The translations under genes were made by a program, and so were the position numbers. Below, piece after piece: positions 8,721-16,618 of a stretch of DNA of 64,000 nucleotides (positions are counted from its first letter, which is position 1; each line of letters starts with the position of its first letter). The notes below the pieces were generated by a model that made no database searches, was not told the origin of the DNA, and saw nothing but the letters and a program-made list of their open reading frames with translations. The stretch comes from Streptococcus devriesei DSM 19639 (GTDB lineage: Bacteria > Bacillota > Bacilli > Lactobacillales > Streptococcaceae): contig NZ_KE384084.1 of NCBI RefSeq assembly GCF_000423725.1, positions 742,359 to 806,358 of the forward strand, read 5' to 3'.

Positions 8721-8915
8721 TTATTTACAGCCCCATCCACAAGATTTATTACATGATAAAAATGTTGTTACCGCTGAAACTGTAGGCACACAAATTTTAA
8801 TAGTTGCTGAGACAATTGGTGATACTGCTTGTGGTTGACTTTGACCACGGTCAGCTCCACCAAATGCAGACATACGTTCTAGTTCGGAAAAATCAATTTT
8901 ATTATTTTGTTTCAT
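8721..8915 (-). CDS. Class I lantibiotic precursor peptide (Pep5/epicidin-like)
   Basis: A 64-residue prepeptide. Residues 1-29 look like a class I leader: an F-x-x-L-E box (FSELE, 9-13) and a Pro-Gln end (GQSQPQ, 24-29) as in Pep5, subtilin and epilancin leaders. The putative core (30-64) holds four Cys (42, 55, 59, 63) and nine Ser/Thr. Thr38-Ile-Lys-Ile-Cys42 matches the first Pep5 ring (Ser-Val-Lys-Gln-Cys) in spacing, and the end SCNKSCGWGCK parallels Pep5 SCKGKNGCK. A good Shine-Dalgarno (GGAGAG) and a consensus promoter precede it. No dehydratase, cyclase or leader protease gene is visible here, so modification would need enzymes encoded elsewhere. Confidence 0.75.
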   Translation of the reverse strand: MKQNNKIDFSELERMSAFGGADRGQSQPQAVSPIVSATIKICVPTVSAVTTFLSCNKSCGWGCK

Positions 8916-8952
8916 AGAACTCTCCTTTCTTCTTAAAATACATTGTACTTAT

Positions 8953-8992
8953 TGTATAGATACATTATACACTTTGTGTTTTGTCTTTGCAA
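8953..8992 (-). promoter_or_regulatory. Promoter and candidate operator of the lantibiotic precursor gene
   Basis: On the minus strand TTGCAA (8987-8992) and a perfect TATAAT (8964-8969) are 17 bases apart. Directly downstream of the -10 lies the inverted repeat TGTATAGATACA (8953-8964), placed where a bound repressor would block transcription. Its GTAT...ATAC pattern is compatible with a GntR-family operator, though this is not proven. Confidence 0.6.
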
Positions 8993-9054
8993 CCCCTTTC
9001 AAAGAAAACTAACATTTTTAGATATTTTTTTGAATACTTTCTGTTACTGATCTT

Positions 9055-9258
9055 TTATTGGGGAAATTTATGATTATCCTTGGTTAGCTTCCTCCCTTTT
9101 ATTTGGTGATTCTTCTCAGAACTCTCTTTGTTATAAGCAAAGTATGATGAAGTTTCTTGAATATAGTTTTTATATTTCTTATGATAGTTTTCTTCAGTAA
9201 TATCCAATTGATAGTTAGAATAAAAATAAGTCCACTCCGCTTCATTCTGAAAAGTTGA
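9055..9258 (-). pseudogene. 3' remnant of an unidentified gene upstream of the lantibiotic precursor
   Basis: Following an in-frame TAG at 9259-9261, this frame is open for 67 codons without an ATG (STFQNEAEWTYFYSNYQL... NHKFPQ) and ends at TAA 9055-9057. Composition (charged, aromatic, low complexity absent) looks like a genuine C-terminus, more so than the alternative 62-residue ORF in the overlapping frame. The sequence to its right changes character abruptly near 9258, which suggests a deletion or insertion junction. It could be what is left of a lantibiotic biosynthesis gene, but I do not recognise the family. Confidence 0.4.
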
Positions 9259-9449
9259 CTAAATCGGACACCGCCAAAAGATGTCATATCTCAGTTTTTG
9301 CTATGCAAGGCAAAGCAGTTTGCTTTAAAAGAAAGTTATGACAAGCTCCCTAAAATCTTATGCTAGGATGAATTTTCCAGAAACAAAGAGTAAACTAGCC
9401 GTTATTGCTCAAAAATTTTCATCGCTTTAAACATTAGAAAGGAACACTG
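9259..9449. other. Non-coding junction region, possible mobile-element debris
   Basis: No intact gene. A 31-codon plus-strand frame from 9338 (MTSSLKSYARMNFPETKSK... ending at TAA 9428-9430) resembles a degraded protein end but has no partner. The segment separates the AT-rich lantibiotic island from the core gene pflA and may mark the island boundary. Nothing else supportable is seen. Confidence 0.3.
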
Positions 9450-9480
9450 AAAAGACCGGAAACTGTCATTCCGGTCTTTT
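9450..9480. terminator. Strong bidirectional terminator
   Basis: AAAAGACCGGAA (9450-9461) pairs perfectly with TTCCGGTCTTTT (9469-9480) around a 7-base loop. Read leftward it lies about 105 bases after the pflA stop and has a T-run. Confidence 0.8.
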
Positions 9481-9586
9481 GTAATCACTTATAAGCATCA
9501 AATACGTTAAAAAGCTGTTCTTTGTCTTCAAAACAGCTGCGCAGTAATAGCGACTTACTGCTTTTTAGCTGTCAGCACTGGATTTT

Positions 9587-10378
9587 TTAACCATTGATTC
9601 TGCGCTTGTATTCTTCATAGGTTTCTGTGTGCATGAGTTCTTTGGCATTGCGGACGCGGTCCGGCGTTGGCGGTTTGACACCTTCCAGAGCATAGGGAAT
9701 ACCCAGTTCATGCCACTTGAAGATTCCCATGGTATGGTAAGGCAGCACTTCAAAGCGCTCAACATTTTTCAAGGTCTTGACAAACTCACCCAGCTTAATC
9801 AAATCCTCATCGCGGTCTGTCAGACCGGGCACTAAAACGTGACGAATCCAAACAGGTTTGCCGATATCCGATAAATAGCGGGCGCAGGCCAGGATTGTTT
9901 TATTGCCGTGACCGGTAACAATCTTATGCTGTTTGGGATCAATTTCCTTGATATCCAAAAGCACCAAATCAGTGACTGCCATCAGCTTATTATATTTTTC
10001 CAGATAGCTGGGCGTATTCCTGAAGGTCAGTGCACAAGTATCCAGAGTTGTATGGATTCCTTTTTCTTTTGCCAAGGTAAAAAGGGCAATCAAAAAGTCA
10101 ATTTGAAGAGTGGCCTCACCGCCTGAGACTGTGATACCGCCCTTATCGCCCCAAAATCCCTTGAAACGCAGGGCTTCCTCCAAAACATCTTCTGCTGTTC
10201 TTTCGGTTGCTCTGTCATTGGTCAACGCCCAAGTATCCGGGTTGTGGCAATATTGGCAACGCATTTGGCAGCCTTGCATAAAAACGACAAAACGTACGCC
10301 CGGACCGTCAACAGAACCAAATGATTCTGTTGAATGAACAAGTCCGGTTACCTTCCTGTAGTCAATTTCTTCTGTCAT
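9587..10378 (-). CDS. pflA: Pyruvate formate-lyase activating enzyme
   Basis: A 263-residue radical SAM enzyme that installs the glycyl radical on pyruvate formate-lyase, enabling anaerobic cleavage of pyruvate to formate and acetyl-CoA. The [4Fe-4S] cluster motif CxxxCxxC is in MQGCQMRCQYCHNPD (about residues 30-44), followed by the GGE motif GGITVSGGEATLQ. The N-terminal GLVHSTESFGSVDGPG is diagnostic of PflA. Length is normal. It is monocistronic, separated from hlyX by that gene's own terminator. Confidence 0.97.
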   Translation of the reverse strand: MTEEIDYRKVTGLVHSTESFGSVDGPGVRFVVFMQGCQMRCQYCHNPDTWALTNDRATERTAEDVLEEALRFKGFWGDKGGITVSGGEATLQIDFLIALFTLAKEKGIHTTLDTCALTFRNTPSYLEKYNKLMAVTDLVLLDIKEIDPKQHKIVTGHGNKTILACARYLSDIGKPVWIRHVLVPGLTDRDEDLIKLGEFVKTLKNVERFEVLPYHTMGIFKWHELGIPYALEGVKPPTPDRVRNAKELMHTETYEEYKRRING

Positions 10379-10431
10379 AATATTCTTTCCTGTAAACGTT
10401 TTTCTTATTCTTATTATAACACTTTAAACGA

Positions 10432-10462
10432 AAAAAAGACTAACATTCTGTTTAGTCTTTTT
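10432..10462 (-). terminator. Terminator overlapping the end of the CNNM/CorC gene
   Basis: AAAAAGACTAA and TTTAGTCTTTTT form an almost perfect 11-bp stem with a 7-base loop. One arm carries the last codons and stop of the gene ending at 10452, so termination signal and coding end share the same bases. Confidence 0.7.
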
Positions 10463-11789
10463 CATCTTCTGCTTCTTCAATTTCGGTTACCAGCAATTTC
10501 AGTTTGGTTACCCGGCCGTCTTTGACCTTGTCGTTAATCAGTTCCAAGTGCTTATTGTTGCTGTCAACAGTGAAATGTTCTTTTTCATCCTGACTTGGAA
10601 TCGTTCCGACACCAGTCAGGTAAAAGCCGGCAATCGTATCAACATCATCGCTTTCAAGGTCTGTTTCAAAATATTCATTGAAATCATTAAGCGTCATCGT
10701 TCCAAGAACGATATAAGTATTGTCGGCAATCTCGCGGACAGAGACCGCAGCCTTGTCCGTCTCGTCATCGATTTCACCGACAATTTCTTCCAAGAGATCC
10801 TCAAGCGTCACCAAGCCTGCCACACCGCCGTACTCATCCAGCAGAATAGCCATTTGATTTTGGGTGTTTTTCAGAGCTGTTAAAAGGTCATTGACAAAAA
10901 TAGTTTCCGGCACAAAAAGCGGTTCCTGTAAGATCTTGCGAAGATTAATATGGTCAAATCCTTCTTTAAAACCAGCATCTAAGAGCCTCTTTGTATGAAT
11001 TAAACCAATAATCTTATCTTTATCCCCATCATAAACAGGAATACGGGAAAATCTCTCATTCAAAATAGATTGAATAATGTCACTGGTATCGTCATTGATA
11101 TCCACCATGAAGGCATCAGTTCTAGGAACCATAACTTCACGCGCCATCAGCTCATCAAGTGAAAAGACGCCCTGCAGCATTTCAATTTCATCAGCATCCA
11201 GTGTTTCTTCACTGTTTGTCAGCATGTATTCGATTTCATCACGCGTCATTTTTTCATCAGCATCATCAAAAGTCATGGGCGTTATACGGCTCAGCAGATT
11301 CGTTGAAGCTGACAAAAGCCAGACAAAAGGACTGACAAGCTTACCCAGCAGAATGATAATCGGAGCTGAATAGACGGCCAAATTATCCTTCAGATTCATG
11401 GCAATACGCTTGGGATACAGCTCCCCTAAGACAATTGAAATATAGGTCAGAAAAGCAAGGGCAATGACACTGCCTGCCGTTCGTGCGGTCGCCGAATTGC
11501 CAAACCATGAAGCAACTTCACGCCCCAAAGAATCTGCCAAACTGGCCCCAGATAAAAGGGTGATGAGGGTTATGCCAACTTGAATGGTTGAGAGAAAATG
11601 ATTCGGTTTTTCTAAAACCTTCAAGAGACGGATGTACTTTTTTTCACCTTCTTCAGCTTTTTGTTCAACGCGCGCACGATTCAAAGATACCAGAGCCATT
11701 TCGGTGGCCGAGAAAAAAGCATTGCAAAGCGTCAAAATAAGCAGTATTAAAAATTGTAAGATTAAGGATTGACTACCCGGGTCTTCCAT
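10452..11789 (-). CDS. hlyX: CNNM/CorC (HlyC) family transporter
   Basis: A 445-residue membrane protein: DUF21/CNNM transmembrane domain (about 1-190, four hydrophobic segments, FFSATEMALVSLNRAR near the start), a CBS-domain pair (about 205-335, MVPRTDAFMVD and DEYGGVAGLVTLEDLLEEIVGEI) and a C-terminal CorC_HlyC domain (about 345-430). Members mediate Mg2+/Co2+ transport or resistance; the haemolysin name is historical. It lies 37 bases downstream of the AI-2E family gene on the same strand and may share its transcript. The symbol follows S. mutans usage. Confidence 0.88.
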   Translation of the reverse strand: MEDPGSQSLILQFLILLILTLCNAFFSATEMALVSLNRARVEQKAEEGEKKYIRLLKVLEKPNHFLSTIQVGITLITLLSGASLADSLGREVASWFGNSATARTAGSVIALAFLTYISIVLGELYPKRIAMNLKDNLAVYSAPIIILLGKLVSPFVWLLSASTNLLSRITPMTFDDADEKMTRDEIEYMLTNSEETLDADEIEMLQGVFSLDELMAREVMVPRTDAFMVDINDDTSDIIQSILNERFSRIPVYDGDKDKIIGLIHTKRLLDAGFKEGFDHINLRKILQEPLFVPETIFVNDLLTALKNTQNQMAILLDEYGGVAGLVTLEDLLEEIVGEIDDETDKAAVSVREIADNTYIVLGTMTLNDFNEYFETDLESDDVDTIAGFYLTGVGTIPSQDEKEHFTVDSNNKHLELINDKVKDGRVTKLKLLVTEIEEAEDEKD

Positions 11790-11826
11790 TCGTTATCTTT
11801 CTCCTAAATTATATATAGTCAGTCTA

Positions 11827-12921
11827 TTATAACACAATTTTGTTTTTCTTGTGATACTCATAAACACCAGCGATGAATTTGACGATTTCTTTGATGATAG
11901 CATAGGCCGGTACTGCAACCAACATACCAACGAGCCCGGCAATATTGCTGCCTAAGACCAAAAGCACCATGATGGTCAAAGGATGGATTTTCATGGCACT
12001 GCCAACAACACGCGGATAAACAATATTGCCATCAATTTGCTGCAAGGTCATGATATAGATAATAGCAATAATCATTTTTTTCGGATCACTGGCAACATAG
12101 GCTAAAACGACCGGTGTCAGCCCCAAATAAGGACCAACATAGGGTACAACATTAGTAATTCCCGCAACTAAGGCAAAGAGGAAGGCATACTGAATTCCCA
12201 TGAAATGGTAGCCGATCAGGGCAAAGACGAAAATAAAGGCTGCATCAATGGCAACACCGCTGATATAGCGTGAGATGGTCTTATTCATCTGTCCCATAAG
12301 CTTGCTGATATTGTGGGTGTCGTTCTTTAGAATAGAGCGCTCCAGCATGGGCAGGAGCCCTTCGCCATCCTTTAACAGATAGAATAAAACAACCGGTGTC
12401 AGAATCAAAATCATCACAGCATTTGTAATCATGGAAACAATACTGGAAACACTGACGGTTACGCTGTTGAGAACATTTTCCAAAATATCCACATAGGACA
12501 AGTTGAATTGTTTCAAAAGATCGTTAATGTCAATATTTTTAAAGGCCGGGTTATCCTTCCATTCATTAACCAAATCCTGCAGTCCTACATAGATATTTTG
12601 ACTGGCCGATATCAAATCCGTCAGCTGATTAATCAGATTGGGAATCAGGCTGGTAATTGAGAAAACCATCAGGGAAATTAAGGCGATAAAGATAATCAAA
12701 ATGCCCCAAATCCGTTTTATTTTAAAATGCTTTTCTAGGAAGGTCACAATGGGATCAGTAATATAATAAAGAAAACCGCCCAGTAAAAAGGGCATAAAGA
12801 ATGTCTTAGCAACACTGAAAAAGGGCTTAAGCAGGCTCCCCATCTGCCGCCAGGTAAAAAGAATCAGGGTCAGCAGCAAAACTTCTACTGTCCAATAGAA
12901 TAGTCTGTTGTTCTTAAACAT
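11827..12921 (-). CDS. AI-2E family transporter
   Basis: A 364-residue membrane protein with about seven or eight helices and the long extracytoplasmic segment typical of the AI-2 exporter-like (PerM/YtvI) superfamily. Family members are implicated in export of autoinducer-2 or Na+/H+ antiport; the substrate is not readable here. I start it at the ATG at 12921, which has AGGAGGG seven bases upstream, in preference to an in-frame start at 12975 lacking a binding site. The motif VPYVGPYLG (typical PYxGP) is present near residue 260. Confidence 0.88.
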   Translation of the reverse strand: MFKNNRLFYWTVEVLLLTLILFTWRQMGSLLKPFFSVAKTFFMPFLLGGFLYYITDPIVTFLEKHFKIKRIWGILIIFIALISLMVFSITSLIPNLINQLTDLISASQNIYVGLQDLVNEWKDNPAFKNIDINDLLKQFNLSYVDILENVLNSVTVSVSSIVSMITNAVMILILTPVVLFYLLKDGEGLLPMLERSILKNDTHNISKLMGQMNKTISRYISGVAIDAAFIFVFALIGYHFMGIQYAFLFALVAGITNVVPYVGPYLGLTPVVLAYVASDPKKMIIAIIYIMTLQQIDGNIVYPRVVGSAMKIHPLTIMVLLVLGSNIAGLVGMLVAVPAYAIIKEIVKFIAGVYEYHKKNKIVL

Positions 12922-12997
12922 AATCCCTCCTTTTGCGCTTATTTTATCATATTTTTGTGTTATAATAAATAACAATTAAACGACAAAGAGGTAAAAG

Positions 12998-13789
12998 ATG
13001 GCACTTATTTCAATGGAGAATGTAAGCTTGAAAAGACAGGGTAAGACGCTGCTGAGCAATCTGAACTGGCAGGTTAATAAGGGAGAACACTGGGCCATTT
13101 TGGGACTCAACGGCTCCGGCAAGACAACCTTACTGAAACTGATTATGGCTGAGTACTGGTCTTCTGACGGTCAGGTTGAAGTTTTAGGTACCAAATTCGG
13201 ACAGGGAAACATCCCCGATATGCGGACTAAAATTGGTGTTGTCGGCTCCTTTATTGCTGAGCGCCTGCCTAAAAATATGCTGGCTGAAAAAATTGTTCTG
13301 ACCGGAAAATACAAATCCAGCATCCTCTATAAAGCATACGGTGACAAGGAGCTGGATGAAGCGCGTGACATGCTGAAATCAATCGGCGGAGAACACCTGC
13401 TCGGCCGCACCTATGCCGGCCTGTCACAAGGCGAAAAACAACTCCTCTTGATTGCCAGAAGCTTAATGGAAGAGCCGGAAATCATCATCTTAGATGAAGC
13501 AACGAGCGGGCTTGATCTCTTTGCCAGAGAAAAACTGCTCCAGCAAGTTGACCTGATTGCTAAACTGCCGCATTCTCCCCTAATTTTGTATGTCACCCAC
13601 CATGCTGAGGAAATTACCGGCACCATGGATCATATTCTGCTTTTGAAGAAAGGCAAAATTGTTGCCCAAGGCAAAAAAGAAGACATCATCACCCAAGAAG
13701 TTCTGTCAAACTTCTACGATAACCATGTCAAGATTATTCCCATTGATGAGGAGCGCTTCTTCATTAAGCCGGAAGTCTCAGTTAAATAA
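12998..13789 (+). CDS. Soluble ABC ATPase (YlmA/ModF-like)
   Basis: A 263-residue stand-alone ATPase: Walker A LGLNGSGKTTL (about 35-45), signature LSQGEKQ (about 143-149), Walker B IIILDEATSGLD (about 162-173) and switch His in VTHHAEE. It resembles YlmA-type proteins and has no permease partner next to it; the neighbours are divergent. Its role could be in regulation or transport with a distant partner. GAGGT precedes the ATG and a strong terminator follows. Confidence 0.88.
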   Translation: MALISMENVSLKRQGKTLLSNLNWQVNKGEHWAILGLNGSGKTTLLKLIMAEYWSSDGQVEVLGTKFGQGNIPDMRTKIGVVGSFIAERLPKNMLAEKIVLTGKYKSSILYKAYGDKELDEARDMLKSIGGEHLLGRTYAGLSQGEKQLLLIARSLMEEPEIIILDEATSGLDLFAREKLLQQVDLIAKLPHSPLILYVTHHAEEITGTMDHILLLKKGKIVAQGKKEDIITQEVLSNFYDNHVKIIPIDEERFFIKPEVSVK

Positions 13790-13795
13790 AGTTTA

Positions 13796-13832
13796 AAATA
13801 CCCATTGCTTGAATTGCAATGGGTATTTTTTT
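13796..13832 (+). terminator. Rho-independent terminator after the ABC ATPase
   Basis: AAATACCCATTGC and GCAATGGGTATTT form a perfect 13-bp stem with a 7-base loop, followed by a T-run. It also separates the convergent PTS/aldolase operon. Confidence 0.88.
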
Positions 13833-13861
13833 AGCAACAGATTAAACATTAACAGGTATTA

Positions 13862-14632
13862 TTAATCCCCATTTTTATTTTGAACAGTTACTGTATTATA
13901 CAAAGCTTCACCAGCTTTAACATCTTCCCATGTCCCAATTTTAACACCTTCTGAATAGTAACCATCCAGTACACCTTTATGTTGTAAAACAGTTTGTTCA
14001 TACGCTACTTTAGAATTCCATTCTGTGATATCAACATCTGCTAAAGATTTATGTAAAGCTGTAATTGGATCCATATTTTTCCCGCCAGATGTAAACAAAG
14101 TACCGTGAGAATTTAATAAGAAGCCATTTCGCAAGGCTTTGTCGCCAATTTTTTTAATCTCTTCAGCAACATATTCTGCCAATTCTTCAGAACACATAGG
14201 GTGCCAGTCTAATGTCCGAATTTCTTTCAATTTTTGGGTTGCTTCTGTTAAGTTTGGCATACTTAACCCGATAGTAGCCCAAAACATTGATTGATCAGCG
14301 TGTGAATGGAATACACATTTAATATCTGGATTAACATCATAAATCGCTTCATGCATATTAATTTCACGAGTGACCTTACCATTACCTGAAAGGACTTTGC
14401 GCGTATGTGGCTCAATTACTAAAATTTGATCAGCCGTTAAATGACCCAAATAAGCCTCAGACATCATTGTAGGAGTCATTACGTAGTATTCTTTTCCTTC
14501 TTCGTCCGTCACACGAATACTGATATTTCCTCCAACAATATTAGTATCACGGCGATCCATAACTGTTTTTACAACTTTTGCCAAATCTTCACGTTCATAT
14601 TCAAATGGAATACGACCTGCTGGATATCTCAT
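13862..14632 (-). CDS. Class II aldolase/adducin family protein (sugar-phosphate aldolase)
   Basis: A 256-residue zinc-dependent aldolase of the AraD/FucA/RhaD family, which cleaves ketose 1-phosphates to DHAP plus an aldehyde or acts as an epimerase. Visible active-site elements: GGNISIR (34-40) for phosphate, Glu90 matching the catalytic Glu of FucA, HSH (His109, His111) and His176 as zinc ligands. It is longer than FucA (about 215). It is last in an operon with GAT-type PTS genes, so it should degrade the product of that transporter. This fold differs from GatY-type tagatose-bisphosphate aldolase, so the pathway is not classical galactitol catabolism. The DNA is AT-rich relative to its neighbours. 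Confidence 0.88.
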   Translation of the reverse strand: MRYPAGRIPFEYEREDLAKVVKTVMDRRDTNIVGGNISIRVTDEEGKEYYVMTPTMMSEAYLGHLTADQILVIEPHTRKVLSGNGKVTREINMHEAIYDVNPDIKCVFHSHADQSMFWATIGLSMPNLTEATQKLKEIRTLDWHPMCSEELAEYVAEEIKKIGDKALRNGFLLNSHGTLFTSGGKNMDPITALHKSLADVDITEWNSKVAYEQTVLQHKGVLDGYYSEGVKIGTWEDVKAGEALYNTVTVQNKNGD

Positions 14633-14676
14633 AACTAATCGACCTTTCTATTTTCCTTTAGATTCACGTATCGCGT

Positions 14677-14874
14677 TCATTTTTCTGACGCTATATTTTT
14701 CTTTTCTAAATATTTTTTAGGGAACAGAATAGACATTCCTTGCTTGTTTACTAATAAGCCTAGCACAATCACAAAAATATTCAGCCAATATAACTTTGTA
14801 TAAATAGCCGTTATAAACAATAGAAATGCTAAGAAACTTAGGAAAGTCCAAAACATTTTAGATGTTACATTCAT
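14677..14874 (-). CDS. Small membrane protein in the PTS operon
   Basis: A 65-residue protein with two predicted helices (about 8-27 and 30-48) and a basic tail ending LEKKNIASEK. It lies between the EIIC gene and the aldolase gene, 23 bases after the former and with a TTCC-rich (AGGAA) binding site. No family recognised. Its position suggests an accessory to the permease; this is inference. It could be an extra, separately encoded membrane segment of the transporter. Confidence 0.6.
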   Translation of the reverse strand: MNVTSKMFWTFLSFLAFLLFITAIYTKLYWLNIFVIVLGLLVNKQGMSILFPKKYLEKKNIASEK

Positions 14875-14897
14875 ACTCAGTTCCTTCTAAAAATTTA

Positions 14898-16244
14898 CTA
14901 ATCTTTGTATTTATTTGTTGGGATTGGATTTTTCATAAATCCTCTGTACAAAATATAGAACAAGGCTAACAGTGCCACAAAACCAACAATTGCCATTACA
15001 TTACCACGGCCCGCCCAAGCTGCTAAGAAACGGAAATCTGGTGCTTCAATAGAACTCCACGAAACTTCTGCCCCTTTAGGAACATTTATTGCTCCAGTGC
15101 TCTTGGCCAATTTTGTAAAGATACCTGCAAAATAAGTTGATCCATATAAAAACAGTGGTTCATAGATAATACCTAGGACAAGCATTCTCAGTAAATTGCC
15201 ACCTGTCAGCAAAAGACCGCCTACACCTAGGCAATAATTAATAACACCAGCAAGAGGCAGAATTTCATTGCCTGGCAAAACCGCAGCAAACAGAATAGAT
15301 ACAGGAATCAAGAGCACCATTGTTACCCAAAGTTCGGTACTTTGACCAACAATTGGCCAGTCCAAGCCAATAACAAACTCACGACCTTTGACATGTTTTT
15401 TCATGAAGTCACTCATTGTAGTACCAAATGGCGTCAATGCATCCATAAAGAATTTAGCCATTACTGGAAAAATTGCCATTACAGCACCAGTTGTGACTGC
15501 AAGATTCAATGAATTAGCAATCCCATACTGTCCAATCAACCCTAGAAGCAAGCCAATAATTGCCCCCATCACGACAGGTTCACTCAAAATACCAATTTTA
15601 CGTTTTAACGCATCCGCATCCCATTTTTTATTAAACACAGGGATATAGTCCATTAACTTATTTACAGGACTCATAATAACAGCAGTGAATGTTTCAATGT
15701 GTGTTACAGTTACACCTTCATAACCTAGCATATCTTTAATTTCATCTGCCCACATATCTCCCAATTTCAGAGAGATAATGACCTGAATACCAGCAACAAT
15801 AAATCCCCAAACAAGATTATCAGAGAATTGATACACAATGTAACCAGTCAGAGCAACTCCCCATACATTCCACATATCTGCATTTAATGTTTTGGTCATT
15901 TTACTAAGTAGCATAACTAAATTAATTCCAAGTTCAACCGCAAAGAATGTAAATGCAAGCGGCCAAGCCCAAGTGATTGCTGAAGCTCCTGTCCAACCAA
16001 AGTCAACAACCGGCAAATTAATTCCTGTGTTTTTCGCTAAGGCTTTTGCGGCTGGGCTAACTGCTGCAGTTAACTGATTAATAGCTAAGCTCATACCAAT
16101 AAAACCAGTACCTAAATAAAGTCCTGATAGCAGAGCTTTAGAAGGCTTCATCCCAAAGATCAAACCTAAGATAGCAATAAAGATAGGAATAAGAACAGTA
16201 GAGCCAACTCCCAATATTGCTTGAACAATGTCATTCCAGTTCAT
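14898..16244 (-). CDS. PTS galactitol-type (GAT family) EIIC permease
   Basis: A 448-residue polytopic membrane protein of the EIIC-GAT family, which carries and helps phosphorylate hexitols or related sugars. Diagnostic elements include the N-terminal AILGVGSTVLIPIFIAILGL, the repeated GLYLGTGFIGM, and the C-terminal PLFLYGSTYFAGIFT. Its partners EIIB and EIIA are encoded just upstream, and an aldolase downstream. The family covers galactitol, arabinitol and possibly other polyols or pentoses, so the true substrate is open. Confidence 0.9.
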   Translation of the reverse strand: MNWNDIVQAILGVGSTVLIPIFIAILGLIFGMKPSKALLSGLYLGTGFIGMSLAINQLTAAVSPAAKALAKNTGINLPVVDFGWTGASAITWAWPLAFTFFAVELGINLVMLLSKMTKTLNADMWNVWGVALTGYIVYQFSDNLVWGFIVAGIQVIISLKLGDMWADEIKDMLGYEGVTVTHIETFTAVIMSPVNKLMDYIPVFNKKWDADALKRKIGILSEPVVMGAIIGLLLGLIGQYGIANSLNLAVTTGAVMAIFPVMAKFFMDALTPFGTTMSDFMKKHVKGREFVIGLDWPIVGQSTELWVTMVLLIPVSILFAAVLPGNEILPLAGVINYCLGVGGLLLTGGNLLRMLVLGIIYEPLFLYGSTYFAGIFTKLAKSTGAINVPKGAEVSWSSIEAPDFRFLAAWAGRGNVMAIVGFVALLALFYILYRGFMKNPIPTNKYKD

Positions 16245-16277
16245 AATAAATTCCCCCTGAGAATTCTATATTTTTAG

Positions 16278-16604
16278 TTATGCTTGCTTATATTTTTCAA
16301 CAATTTTTTTAATACGATCGTTTGCCTCATCTTGTCCCATACCTGTCAGCCACGGCAAGCCAACCATTCCAACGACATCATGTTCATCAAGTACCCCTTG
16401 AAGTTCTTTATTCGCTGGTGCAATTCCAATATATACAATAATACTTGGATCACTTTCGATAGTTGATTTAGCTGTTTCAATCGGTTTAGGGGTTGCTTTA
16501 GCATATCCATCTAATCCTACTGAAACCAGATATTCATTTACTTTATTTGTTACTTGAGGGCTTGTGGCAACACCCGAACCACAACACACTAAAATTGTTT
16601 TCAT
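16278..16604 (-). CDS. PTS galactitol-type EIIB
   Basis: A 108-residue cytoplasmic EIIB. The phosphocysteine loop is at the N-terminus in ILVCCGSGVATS (Cys9 by comparison with GatB; Cys8 adjacent). It accepts phosphate from EIIA His and passes it to the sugar bound by EIIC. It is encoded between EIIA and EIIC, 14 and 33 bases away. Confidence 0.92.
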   Translation of the reverse strand: MKTILVCCGSGVATSPQVTNKVNEYLVSVGLDGYAKATPKPIETAKSTIESDPSIIVYIGIAPANKELQGVLDEHDVVGMVGLPWLTGMGQDEANDRIKKIVEKYKQA

Positions 16605-16618
16605 AGTAATACTCCTTT

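Noticed and set aside
9099..9287. 62-codon minus-strand ORF starting MTSFGGVRFSQLF
   Set aside because: It overlaps a more protein-like open frame (9055-9258) and has no binding site; its Lys/Ile/Thr-rich sequence looks like frame-shadow of that remnant.
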